From NCBI GenBank assembly GCA_019057475.1, contig DXJO01000038.1, positions 20,801 through 84,800 on the forward strand: a DNA stretch of 64,000 bases, given 5' to 3'. The position numbers were made by a program, and so were the translations under genes. This DNA is from Candidatus Thorarchaeota archaeon (lineage in GTDB: Archaea; Asgardarchaeota; Thorarchaeia; Thorarchaeales; Thorarchaeaceae). This document shows positions 25,684 through 33,767 of the stretch, one piece after another. Below the pieces are notes generated by a model. It saw only the letters and a list, made by a program, of their open reading frames with translations. It was not told the origin of the DNA and searched no databases. Within the stretch, counting starts at the first letter, position 1, and the number at the start of each line of letters is the position of its first letter.

Positions 25684-27480
25684 GTGGGTCTCTCCAAGGG
25701 AATAGTAACAAGTGTCAAGGTCCCGATTCGTTGGGACTCTATGACCAAACGGCAGCAAACTCGCCTTTCCCGAATCACAAGCCGGGATACTAGGGTGATT
25801 CGTGCCTTCCTTGGAGTGATTGCACGTCACGAGAAAGAACTTCTTGTCGGTAAGAAAAAGAAGAAGATCAGCGGTGCAAAGCTTGAGAAGCTGACCCTGA
25901 CTGCTACAAGATTCAAAGACGCATCTAAGAACCGAACCACAGTTCCCCACGACTTCAAGAAACGATTCCCGAACATATCGCTGAATGAGCTTCAGGAGTG
26001 CAGACAGGTGGCCGCTGCAATGTGGCAGAGCTATCTCGAACTTGGGGGCAAGCCTCCTCTCCATACTCATGGTTACAGGCCGCGCAAGCTGCCTCGGTAC
26101 ATCTATACTCGAAGGTTCAAGATAGTCTATACTCCTGAGAAAGAGATCAAGCACTGGCTCAGGCTGATGGACTCCCTCGACTCTGAAAAGACAGAGGGAC
26201 GATATCATGACTATCTGATGGTTCCTCTCAATCCCTCTTCCTATCATCTGAATAGGATCAACGAGGGCAAGGTGACGTCACTTCGGCTTCTGAAAGATAC
26301 CCGGAAGAAGTGGTGGGTGGTGTTCGCTGTACGCGTGGATGTCCCCGCGGTTGACAACAGCTCGAAGCCACCAGCAGTGACAGGCATAGACCTAGGGATC
26401 AACAAGGCAGTCTGTTCGGTAGTCTTGACTCAGACTCGTGTCAGGTTCGTGGGATACTTCACGCAGCCTGAGAAGGTCAAGCGAATCAAGCGGTACGATG
26501 AGATGGTCGACTCTCTTCAGAGAGAGATGAACACCAGACTCAACAACGGGCAGTCAGCAGATGGAGTCATCCAAAGACTTCGCGAGCTGAGCGGGCGACG
26601 TAACCGAATCAGTATCGACCACGACCGGGTGCTTGTCAGGCGGCTCACTGACCACATCTTGAAGTTGTCAAAGAAGTACGACCTGTACGTGGCGATTGGC
26701 AAACTGACCGGGATTCGGAAGAGTGCCAACAGGGACAGCAAGAAACCGAAGGCATTCCGGGCGATGGTCGGACGGTGGTCTTTTGCAAGAGTCACCAATG
26801 CGTTGAGGCAGAAGCTGTCCGAGAGCGGCTGGAAAGTCAGTGGTCGTGATTCCCGATTCATTCCGGTCCGCGAGTACTGGACTAGCCGAGTCTGTTCCAA
26901 GTGTGGGCACATTGGAATACGCCCGAAGCAGTCTGTCTTCATCTGCCATACCTGCGGTCACAAGACCAATGCCGACAAGAACGGCGCCATCAATATCGCA
27001 AGGCGCCTCATTATGCTCATTCCTTCACTGAAGGATGAGAAAAGACTAGGGAGTTGGCTTCATCCTCACGAAAGAGAGGGGTGGCTTACCCCGAAAGCCC
27101 GGAGGAACGCTCGCCGTTCTAAAGGGAAGTCCTCACGGCCCCAGAGCTTGTCAGGCTCGAAAGGGTCGTCCGTGGCTGAGTACAATGAGCAAGCGACTCT
27201 CGAGTCGTTTGTGAGTGCTACCGATCCCGCCATGGTAAAAACCGCGAAAAAACCGTCTGCCGCCATCGACGCTCTAAAGGCCTCTGACAGTCATGGCAAA
27301 GCAGTGCAGCGGACTGAAGCTCAGTCTGGAAAGAGGAACGATGTTCCCTTGAAGTCTAGCGAAGCCCGTGTCATAGCGTCGGCGTGGAACCCGATGTATG
27401 CTGGCGACAGTCGTCACGGGAAGGGTGGAACGCGTGGGTTGAAGGTTACCGAGGGTGTTCACTCACTTTCTGAAACTTGA
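25684..27480 (+). CDS. tnpB: TnpB (IS1341-type OrfB), RuvC glutamate missing, long C-terminal extension
   Basis: RNA-guided nuclease family protein of an IS200/IS605-type element; no tnpA is present. GTG start follows a TATA-like GATTTATATGG. RuvC-I is GIDLGINKAV (Asp 236). RuvC-III is NADKNGAINIARR (Asp 431). The zinc ribbon has Cys 404, 407, 421 and 424 (CSKCG, CHTCG). At the RuvC-II position, where VxEDL is expected, the sequence is YVAIGKLTGIRKS, so Gly 339 replaces the catalytic Glu. After the normal end near residue 445, about 150 extra codons run through a hairpin-rich sequence that is probably guide RNA rather than protein. Confidence 0.88.
   Translation: MGLSKGIVTSVKVPIRWDSMTKRQQTRLSRITSRDTRVIRAFLGVIARHEKELLVGKKKKKISGAKLEKLTLTATRFKDASKNRTTVPHDFKKRFPNISLNELQECRQVAAAMWQSYLELGGKPPLHTHGYRPRKLPRYIYTRRFKIVYTPEKEIKHWLRLMDSLDSEKTEGRYHDYLMVPLNPSSYHLNRINEGKVTSLRLLKDTRKKWWVVFAVRVDVPAVDNSSKPPAVTGIDLGINKAVCSVVLTQTRVRFVGYFTQPEKVKRIKRYDEMVDSLQREMNTRLNNGQSADGVIQRLRELSGRRNRISIDHDRVLVRRLTDHILKLSKKYDLYVAIGKLTGIRKSANRDSKKPKAFRAMVGRWSFARVTNALRQKLSESGWKVSGRDSRFIPVREYWTSRVCSKCGHIGIRPKQSVFICHTCGHKTNADKNGAINIARRLIMLIPSLKDEKRLGSWLHPHEREGWLTPKARRNARRSKGKSSRPQSLSGSKGSSVAEYNEQATLESFVSATDPAMVKTAKKPSAAIDALKASDSHGKAVQRTEAQSGKRNDVPLKSSEARVIASAWNPMYAGDSRHGKGGTRGLKVTEGVHSLSET
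27069..27349 (+). ncRNA. Omega-RNA-like structured 3' segment of the tnpB element
   Basis: Overlaps the last codons of tnpB, where TnpB guide RNAs are known to lie. Contains successive hairpins: GGCTT/AAGCC, the nested stem CACGG...CCGTG, CGACT-CTCG-AGTCG, GCCAT/ATGGC and GACTGA-AGC-TCAGTC. The same set is conserved in the isolated copy at 13757-14045. The scaffold call rests on position and conserved pairing, not on expression data. The guide portion would lie past the right end, near 27470. Confidence 0.6.
27451..27466 (-). repeat. Right imperfect inverted repeat of the TnpB element
   Basis: GAGGGTGTTCACTCAC pairs with 25623-25639 (one mismatch in 15). It lies inside the last codons of the tnpB frame, suggesting that the element ends close to 27470 and that the annotated stop at 27480 may be outside or at the boundary. 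From 27481 to 27798 there is no gene, only a TATA-like GAATTATATG near 27740 for the following mvhD gene. Confidence 0.5.
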
Positions 27481-27798
27481 AACAGGCCGGTGCATGCAGC
27501 CGATCGTATCTCCCGTGAGGAATCAAAGTGAAGCAGTTAGTGATTCTCACAAGTACTCGCTATGTAGGTAGCCCAAAGTCATCGCCTTTCCTCCTCTCGG
27601 AGTGCTCTGCTTCGGTACCACTCCTAGCGGCTGAAATGAAGGTTTCTCCCTTAATGTGTCCACGGTAACAGTTCACTTTCCGAGTGGTCCAATCATTAGA
27701 ATCAGTTTACCTTTAACAGCTACCGAATTCACATCTGAAGAATTATATGTCATGCTGAATCGACTCCACCAGCGCTCTGCGCCAGCAAGTGATTTAGA

Positions 27799-28209
27799 AT
27801 GCCCCCTAAGGATATGAACGTCATAATTTTTGGATGTATGCAGTGCTGTTACGCTGCAGCGGACCTAGCGGGCACGATGAAGTTACAGTACGACGTGACG
27901 AGCCGGCTAATCCGCATGCCGTGCACCGCGCGCCTGGACATCAACTTCATCCTGAAGGCGTTGCAGGAGGGTGCGGACGGCGTGCTGATTGTTGGCTGTC
28001 ATCCGGGAGACTGCGCGTTCAAGACCGGCAACCTAGGGGCAGAGCGACGCGTCAGATTCGCAAGGAAGCTGATTGGCCAACTGGGCCTGAACGAGAATCG
28101 TGTGAAGATGGTGTTCGTGAGCGCTGCAGAGGGCGACCTGTTCGTCAAGCACGTCAACGACTTCGCAGATGAGATCAGGGCGATAGGGCCAAACCCGATA
28201 AGGCTCTAG
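27799..28209 (+). CDS. mvhD: Stand-alone MvhD/FlpD [2Fe-2S] protein
   Basis: 136-aa MvhD domain protein that links an electron donor to HdrA. Cysteine ligands appear as FGCMQCCYAAADLAG, RMPCTARLD and VGCHPGDCAFKTG, which matches the family in spacing. ATG 27799 or ATG 27814 may start it; AAGGAT precedes the second. It is the only intact copy of three; the others are at 28974 and 30322. GC-rich third codon positions and blocks of CTG/GCG use differ from neighbouring genes, consistent with a different history. No HdrA gene is adjacent, unlike the fused domains elsewhere in the window. Confidence 0.9.
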   Translation: MPPKDMNVIIFGCMQCCYAAADLAGTMKLQYDVTSRLIRMPCTARLDINFILKALQEGADGVLIVGCHPGDCAFKTGNLGAERRVRFARKLIGQLGLNENRVKMVFVSAAEGDLFVKHVNDFADEIRAIGPNPIRL

Positions 28210-28252
28210 ACGGCAAGCGTTAAACAGAAGCGAAGCCTATGCACCTCGTTGA

Positions 28253-28654
28253 CTAATATCTTCTGACATCAATTCCGACTATTTTCTCATAGTGACGGTC
28301 TTGAGTGATGATTGTGGAGCATCCATTTGTGAAGGCAATTGCGGCAGTCAGACAGTCATTGACACCTATTGGCTTGCCAGATCTCTCCAATTCTGTGTAG
28401 ATTCTGCTGGCACGGTCTGCAGCCTCAACGTCAAGATTCCAGATAGTGATTCTGGAGAGTAGCCTTCTAACAGCCTGTTCTTCGGAAGGGATTCGTCCTC
28501 TGACATCACATCCTCTGAATAGCTCGAATGCATTCACACTTGTACTGGCAAAATGGAAGCCCTCCGACTTGAGCCTGAGATACTGTTCTTGAGCCTTGTC
28601 GACCCCTCTCAGGAAATCGATAAGGAACGCAGTATCAAGGCATGCAAATGTCAA
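28253..28654 (-). CDS. vapC: VapC-type PIN-domain toxin
   Basis: 133-aa PIN RNase. The acidic site is complete in pattern: FACLDTAFLIDFLRG, NAFELFRG, GVNDCLTAAIA and TQDRHY. TTG 28654 overlaps the antitoxin stop (TTGA), giving tight coupling; another TTG nine bases upstream is possible. As a VapC it should cleave RNA and be neutralised by the upstream VapB. The pair is inserted between two copies of mvhD, on the opposite strand. Confidence 0.88.
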   Translation of the reverse strand: MTFACLDTAFLIDFLRGVDKAQEQYLRLKSEGFHFASTSVNAFELFRGCDVRGRIPSEEQAVRRLLSRITIWNLDVEAADRASRIYTELERSGKPIGVNDCLTAAIAFTNGCSTIITQDRHYEKIVGIDVRRY

Positions 28655-28863
28655 TGTGACCAAGCACCCCAGATCTCATCGAGGTCCTCGAATAGGCTTT
28701 CTCTCTCTTCATCGCTCATTGATAATATCCCAAAGAGGTCCGAGATATCGTCAACAGGACCTAGGAGCCGCAAAACGACATCACTGAAGGACTCTCTCTC
28801 TCTTTTCACTCTGCGAAGACGGTCGTAAGCCTTGTCGCTTAATGAGATATTCTTGTAACCCAT
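28651..28863 (-). CDS. vapB: VapB-type antitoxin
   Basis: 70-aa antitoxin. N-terminal ribbon-helix-helix-like part: GYKNISLSDKAYDRLRRVKR, ESFSDVVLRLL. The acidic tail (DEERESLFEDLDEIWGAWSH) would block the PIN active site. The start at ATG 28863 matches the typical M-x-x-K-x-I-S-L beginning of archaeal VapB proteins; an upstream open stretch reads through the operator and is unlikely to be translated. Overlaps vapC by four bases. Confidence 0.84.
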   Translation of the reverse strand: MGYKNISLSDKAYDRLRRVKRERESFSDVVLRLLGPVDDISDLFGILSMSDEERESLFEDLDEIWGAWSH

Positions 28864-28872
28864 GGCAATCAT

Positions 28873-28890
28873 CTGTGTATTCATACACAG
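28873..28890. promoter_or_regulatory. Palindromic operator upstream of vapBC
   Basis: CTGTGTAT-TC-ATACACAG is a perfect 8+8 inverted repeat with a 2-base centre, ending ten bases before the vapB start. The position fits autorepression by VapB or the VapBC complex. Confidence 0.65.
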
Positions 28891-28973
28891 AAACACAGAT
28901 AAATGCCGCGACTTGCACCCTAGTGCGGAGGTTGTTCCGCTATTCTGGATGCGCATCACTTTTCGCAATACAA

Positions 28974-29339
28974 TGTATGTACGCTGCAGCGGACCTAGCG
29001 GGCACGATGAAGTTACAGTACGATGTCACGTGTCGGCTAATCCGTATGCCCTGCACCGCGCGCCTGGACATCAACTTTATTCTGAAGGCCTTGCAGGAGG
29101 GGGCGGACGGCGTGCTGATTGTCGGTTGTCATCCCGGAGACTGCGCGTACAAGACGGGGAACCTGGGGGCAGAGCGACGCGTCAGATTCGCAAGGAAGCT
29201 GATTGGCCAACTGGGCCTGAACGAGGGCCGAGTGAAGATGGTGTTCGTGAGTGCGGCGGAGGGCGACCTGTTCGCGAGGGAGGTCAACGATTTCGCTGAC
29301 GAGATCAGGGCGATAGGACCTAACCCTATTAGGCTCTAA
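28974..29339 (+). pseudogene. mvhD: Truncated second copy of mvhD
   Basis: Near-duplicate of 27844-28209, roughly 90 percent identical by eye, including a 56-base block without a change around 29166-29221. The 5' end is lost: GCMQCCYAAAD of the intact copy has become QCMYAAAD, removing two cluster cysteines and the start region. An open frame continues upstream to 28842, but that part is unrelated and overlaps the vapBC promoter. The stop and the C-terminal sequence IGPNPIRL are preserved. Best read as a broken duplicate, though purifying-looking substitutions in the body leave room for a functional variant. Confidence 0.8.
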
Positions 29340-29490
29340 TGATCGTAGTCTGGCCTTAGCTTACTGACTCATTTTTTTGTTTGCAACGTCTGACTGGAAA
29401 CCTGATTCTCCCTAGGATGGGGCGCGCGATTCTAGTCGAAACCCACAAGAGGATTATCCGTCTAGAATGGGATGGAGGCAAGAGAATAGA

Positions 29491-30285
29491 ATGGTCGAAG
29501 ATGCATCCAAGGACATTGAAGGAGTCAGAAAGACGTGGGACGCGCATGCCAATAGGTACGATAAATGGTATGAGACCTTTGAGGGTGCAGTTGAACACTA
29601 CGTGGATTGGAAGCTACTAGAGGAATATCTGCCCGAAAACAAAAATGCAAAGATATTGGATGCTGCTGGCGGTACTGGAAGGATAACACTGCTTTTGGCA
29701 AGGATGGGGTACTCGATCACTCTGTGCGACATTTCTCCCAGAATGATGGACGTGGCAAAACAAAAACTACGCAAAGAGCGGCTCTTAGACAGAGTGCAAA
29801 TCTTAGAGTGCGATGTCCGTGACATTCCATTTCCTGACGAGAGTTTCGACTTTGTCCTCTGCTGGGACGGGATGATTGAGGCTGCAAGAGAGCTCATACG
29901 GGTAACAAAGAGAGGGGGAAAGATCTCAGTATTCCTAGTGAACAGATGCAGAGGGGCCATTGATCTATTTCAAGAAGACCCCACATCAGCTCTTGACCTA
30001 ATCAAATCACGTTCGGGCCATGTGCGTCATCATGAAATGAAACGTAGAGCCGTCAGTGCAGAAGAAGCACAATCGCTGTTTGAAGCAGGGGGGATTCGAG
30101 TTCTCGACATATATGCTGTATGTGGTTGGCTACCCCTGCTTCCTATCTCCAAGAAAGTTCTAAAGTCCCGCAGCTGGGATGAAGGATTCTTCAATCAGGT
30201 GACAGAAATGGTGTTAGGCTTGAGCAAAGAGCCCTCTGTTGGGGGGATGTCAAGACACTTGGTTCTATATGGAGAGAGAATCTAG
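29491..30285 (+). CDS. Class I SAM-dependent methyltransferase
   Basis: 264-aa methyltransferase. Motif I is KILDAAGGTGRITLLLARMG, followed by ITLCDISPRMMDVAKQKL and the acidic motif ECDVRDIPFPDESFDFVLCW, then LIRVTKRGGKISVF. The segment between motif III and IV is a little shorter than in typical ubiE/COQ5-like members. Start set at ATG 29491; ATG 29467 is an alternative. It lies between the second and third mvhD copies and has no partner gene that hints at its substrate. Confidence 0.86.
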   Translation: MVEDASKDIEGVRKTWDAHANRYDKWYETFEGAVEHYVDWKLLEEYLPENKNAKILDAAGGTGRITLLLARMGYSITLCDISPRMMDVAKQKLRKERLLDRVQILECDVRDIPFPDESFDFVLCWDGMIEAARELIRVTKRGGKISVFLVNRCRGAIDLFQEDPTSALDLIKSRSGHVRHHEMKRRAVSAEEAQSLFEAGGIRVLDIYAVCGWLPLLPISKKVLKSRSWDEGFFNQVTEMVLGLSKEPSVGGMSRHLVLYGERI

Positions 30286-30321
30286 AGGCACCTTGAAAAT
30301 CCACTCTGTAAGGAAACGACA

Positions 30322-30379
30322 GGTCAATGACTTCACTGACGAGATCAGGGCGATAGGGCCGAACCCGATAAGACTCTGA
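30322..30379 (+). pseudogene. Third copy of mvhD: 3' end remnant only
   Basis: The last 58 bases of mvhD recur here, encoding VNDFTDEIRAIGPNPIRL and the stop. Nothing upstream matches the gene, since the methyltransferase ends 37 bases before. The following 300 bases (30380-30684) hold no convincing gene. Confidence 0.75.
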
Positions 30380-30684
30380 ACTCTAGAAGTCAGCAATTGA
30401 TTCTTCGACATGCAGTTAGGGTTGAGATTCGAGAAATGTGGGCGGAGCGAAACTGCTCCACTCCACAGCTCTCTTTCAGTAATCCAATTCCGAACGCAGA
30501 TATCGTGGAACAGCTCAGCTGGGTTCGGACCACCTCTCCAATGAATACAGAGCTAACAGCTCACTCAGAATATAGTTGGAGTAGACTTGTCGGATACCCC
30601 CGTCAATGTATTCCGATAAGCTGCAATCCTTATCAGATGCCCTCGTAGTTTGTATACTAGCAGGTCTGCATAAGGGGCGCTCAC

Positions 30685-31713
30685 GTGAGAATCAAAGAGA
30701 AACTCTGGGATTTCTTCTTGAACAGAATCATGTTGCCACAGATGGAGAAACGGATGTACCCTGAGAGATCCTTGGTCGCCAGGCCTGATGCGGTACGTGC
30801 CGCCGCTCAATCACCTGTACGGTTCGGCTTTCATCCCGGGGCTTTCGACCTCGAACACATACGAAGGCTCATGAAACGGCAACCAGGAAGCACATCCATC
30901 TTACACTTGATGGTACGGAGAATGCGTAACTCTGTTCGGTCTATCTCGGTTATGCCTTCAATCATGCGGAACATTCAGTATTCACACTCTTCTTTGGATA
31001 GGAATCCAAAGAGTCCCAAGACTCGAGTTGATGACAAGTTCTTGGGCGAGCTGGAGAGCTATGCAAAAACCCTCGGCATCGGTGCCGTAGGATATACGAA
31101 ACTCCCTCGAAACCTGATATTCCGTGACTTGGCGGTCCTGTACGATAATGCGATTGTGCTCACCATGGAGATGAACGCAAAGAAGATTGACAGAGCACCA
31201 AGCGAAGAGACCCAGGCGATGATCTTTGAAACCTATGATAGCCTTGGAATCGCATCCAACAGGCTCGCAGACTTCCTTAGAGAGCGGGGCTATGCCGCCC
31301 AAGCAAGTCACCCCCTCGGAGGGCCTGTACTGTATCCGCCATTAGCAGAGTTGGCCGGCTTAGGGTGGCACGGAAGACACGGTCTGCTCATCACACCGGA
31401 ATTTGGCCCAAGGGTGAGACTCACTGCCATCTACGTTAACATTGAGAACTTGCCGACTGATACGGAAAACCGACACGCTTGGATTCAGGAGTTCTGTTCC
31501 ACTTGCGGCCTATGCGTTGATAACTGTCCTCCAAATGCGATTTTCTCAGAACCAATCGTACACGAGGGCAACTCGTTGACGCACATGGATGTAGAGAAGT
31601 GCCTTCCATACTTCGCAGAATACTATGGTTGCACGATTTGCATCAAGGTATGTCCTTTCAGCAAAGGGAGGTTCGAGCAAATCAAGAAGCGGTTCCATGA
31701 AGGTCGTTCTTGA
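30685..31713 (+). CDS. QueG/reductive-dehalogenase-like iron-sulfur protein
   Basis: 342-aa cytoplasmic protein. The middle (residues 120-260) resembles the corrinoid-binding domain of epoxyqueuosine reductase and reductive dehalogenases (YAKTLGIGAVGYTKLP, ASHPLGGPVLYPPLAELAGL, GLGWHGRHGLLITPEFG). The C-terminus carries a double ferredoxin: CSTCGLCVDNCPPNAI and CTICIKVCPFSKG, with another Cys (KCLPYFAEYYG) between. There is no twin-arginine signal, so it is not a classical respiratory dehalogenase. GTG start. Homologous archaeal proteins are widespread and of unknown substrate. Confidence 0.8.
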   Translation: MRIKEKLWDFFLNRIMLPQMEKRMYPERSLVARPDAVRAAAQSPVRFGFHPGAFDLEHIRRLMKRQPGSTSILHLMVRRMRNSVRSISVMPSIMRNIQYSHSSLDRNPKSPKTRVDDKFLGELESYAKTLGIGAVGYTKLPRNLIFRDLAVLYDNAIVLTMEMNAKKIDRAPSEETQAMIFETYDSLGIASNRLADFLRERGYAAQASHPLGGPVLYPPLAELAGLGWHGRHGLLITPEFGPRVRLTAIYVNIENLPTDTENRHAWIQEFCSTCGLCVDNCPPNAIFSEPIVHEGNSLTHMDVEKCLPYFAEYYGCTICIKVCPFSKGRFEQIKKRFHEGRS

Positions 31714-31777
31714 TGTGTGATCAATTCGCATGCGTGCTTGGGATTCACCTATAGGTATTCCAACAAGGTTATTAACG

Positions 31778-31795
31778 ATAGTTAATGATAACTAT
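31778..31795. promoter_or_regulatory. Palindromic operator before the iron permease
   Basis: ATAGTTA-ATGA-TAACTAT, perfect 7-bp arms, ends 11 bases before the FTR1 start. The form and place suit a DtxR/SirR-type metal repressor site, but no such regulator is encoded in this window. Confidence 0.6.
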
Positions 31796-31806
31796 GTCGA
31801 GCTTTG

Positions 31807-32700
31807 ATGATAGTTGCACCCATAATAATCTCATTGAGAGAAGGCATTGAGGCTGCTCTAGTTATTGCCATAATGATCGCCTACCTCCGTAGGTCGAATC
31901 AAAGAGATCTCACCCGATACGTCTTGGGTGGTGCAATCGCCGCCATTGTATCGAGTATGGCTATTGCCATATTGATGAGCATGCTGTGGGGTACATTTGA
32001 GGGCCCTCTACTTGCGGTGTTTGAGGGGACTGTAGTACTGATTGCTGCCTTGCTCCTCACAACGATGATTGTATGGATGTGGGGGGCAGGCTCCGGTGTT
32101 GCCGCTGAGATAGAAGACTCGATGAGTCAAAGAACGGCTCAGAACAGCGGCATTGGAGTAGCCCTCTTGGCATTTGCGCTCGTTCTACGCGAGGGGGTGG
32201 AACTAGTTCTGTTTGCGATGGCTCTAGCGATTCAGGACGGCCCCGAAACCTACCTTGGGGTGGCTATTGGGCTCACGCTTGCATTAGGTGTGGGGCTTGC
32301 AATTCATCAAGGATCCCTGAAGGTGAGCCTCAAGGCATTCTTCAACTGGACTTCTGTCCTTCTAGTGCTATTCGCTGCAGGAATGATGGCATATGGAATC
32401 CATGAGCTGCAGGAGGCAGGGCTGTTCCTGATTGGTCCTCTTGAGGTATGGAACATCAACCCTCCTCAGTTACCTGACGGAAGCTACCCGCTTCTTCATG
32501 AGAAAGGATTCATTGGTGCGATGTTCAAAGCCCTGTTTGGATACAACGGCAACCCCTCTGCGCTAGAAGTCATTGTGTATATCGGCTATCTTGTCGTGTT
32601 ATCGCTCTATTATCTCAGAAACAGAAGCGCGGGCGAAGGTGACACAAAGTCAGCATCTGATGGGAAAGACAATATCACTGTTGGCACTATATCCACATGA
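31807..32700 (+). CDS. FTR1-family high-affinity iron permease
   Basis: 297-aa membrane protein with about seven hydrophobic segments. Two REGxE motifs, the iron-pathway signature of FTR1/EfeU, are seen as SLREGIEAALVIAIM in TM1 and LREGVELVLFAMAL in TM4. ATG 31807 chosen; a TTG lies just before. The hydrophilic loop near residues 215-245 and the charged tail complete the family layout. No EfeO/EfeB or multicopper oxidase partner is adjacent, so Fe2+ or Fe3+ use is unknown. The palindrome upstream suggests metal control. Confidence 0.93.
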   Translation: MIVAPIIISLREGIEAALVIAIMIAYLRRSNQRDLTRYVLGGAIAAIVSSMAIAILMSMLWGTFEGPLLAVFEGTVVLIAALLLTTMIVWMWGAGSGVAAEIEDSMSQRTAQNSGIGVALLAFALVLREGVELVLFAMALAIQDGPETYLGVAIGLTLALGVGLAIHQGSLKVSLKAFFNWTSVLLVLFAAGMMAYGIHELQEAGLFLIGPLEVWNINPPQLPDGSYPLLHEKGFIGAMFKALFGYNGNPSALEVIVYIGYLVVLSLYYLRNRSAGEGDTKSASDGKDNITVGTIST

Positions 32701-32813
32701 CACGAATATGTGCACCATTAGAAACGCCTTTTACAGCACTTAATTCACAAATCTCTACAGGGGGAAGATAGAAACGTGAGAAGATACATCAAGATAGAGG
32801 GGGCGCCGAATAA

Positions 32814-33632
32814 ATGGTAAAGACCCAGAAAGAACGACGAACACTAAAATCTCGAGTCCGTAGGCAACTGAAAGACAATAAACTATGCGAGATAGCGTTT
32901 GATGAATTGGAGAGCGACGTAGAAGTCCAGACTCTCCTAGAGGACTCTAACAGAATGGCAATTGACCGTTTAGGCTACTCCGATCACGGTCATACACACT
33001 CACTGATTGTCACCATGAATGGCATAAGGCTCCTCAAAGAACTCAACAAGGGGATTGAGCCAACAATAGCTCACGAGGCAACTGGGGATATCAAAGATGC
33101 AGAGCTTGTCGTGTTGCTCGGTTGCTATCTACATGACATCGGGATGGTCACAGGCCGAACCAACCATGACGAATTCTCGGTTGTGTTTGCACTTCCTATT
33201 CTCGACAGGATTCTGGCGAAGGTATACCCCGGCGATAGACGCAAGCAGGTTCACATCAGAGGACACGTAGCTCATGCTATCTATTGTCACGATAAGGTTG
33301 CAATTCCCACAACAGTTGAGGCTGGAATAGTCGGAATCGCAGATGCGCTGGACATGACGAAAGGTCGTGCACGAATTCCGTTTGAGGCGGGAAGTGTCAA
33401 CATTCATTCCGCATCTGCAATGGCAATCGAGAAGGTTCAGATTCGTCCGGGAACGGAGAAGACAGTTCGAATCGAGGTCACAATGAACAATGCGTCGGGC
33501 ATCTTCCAGATTCAAGAACTACTAGAGAAGAAAATCAGGAATGCAGCAGCTCTTGTTGACCACATAGAGCTCTATGCTGTTATGTCCCCCCACGAGAACA
33601 AAATCATCAAAGAGCCCCTGAAAGTCCTTTAG
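32814..33632 (+). CDS. HD-domain metal-dependent phosphohydrolase
   Basis: 272-aa protein. HD metal ligands are seen as GHTHSLIVTMNG, LLGCYLHDIGMVTG, HIRGHVAHAIYCHD and IVGIADALDMTKGR. The C-terminal domain (VNIHSASAMAIEKVQIRPG, RIEVTMNNASGIFQ) is typical of the archaeal COG2254-like HD family, whose substrate is unsettled. The ATG stands in GAATAAATGG with a GGGGGCG stretch upstream. Not linked to the FTR1 gene by overlap. Confidence 0.85.
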   Translation: MVKTQKERRTLKSRVRRQLKDNKLCEIAFDELESDVEVQTLLEDSNRMAIDRLGYSDHGHTHSLIVTMNGIRLLKELNKGIEPTIAHEATGDIKDAELVVLLGCYLHDIGMVTGRTNHDEFSVVFALPILDRILAKVYPGDRRKQVHIRGHVAHAIYCHDKVAIPTTVEAGIVGIADALDMTKGRARIPFEAGSVNIHSASAMAIEKVQIRPGTEKTVRIEVTMNNASGIFQIQELLEKKIRNAAALVDHIELYAVMSPHENKIIKEPLKVL

Positions 33633-33696
33633 GGTTTCTTTGGTTACAACTTGTCACTTTCGGACATAGTTCAGTGCGATTTCGTGCAAACAGTTA

Positions 33697-33706
33697 ATAT
33701 ATATGA
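33697..33706 (+). promoter_or_regulatory. Candidate TATA box of the Lrp-JAMM operon
   Basis: TTAATATATA at about 33697-33706, some 62 bases upstream of the Lrp ATG, resembles an archaeal TATA element. The 135-base gap between the HD gene and the Lrp start holds no other signal. Confidence 0.4.
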
Positions 33707-33767
33707 GCTAGAACGAACACGAAACCCTGACGCATATACCGGTCTGTCACATTCTGGAGATGATGCG

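Noticed and set aside
28842-28973. N-terminal extension of the second mvhD copy
   Set aside because: The extension has no homology to MvhD and overlaps the vapBC operator and the vapB start; not part of a functional gene.
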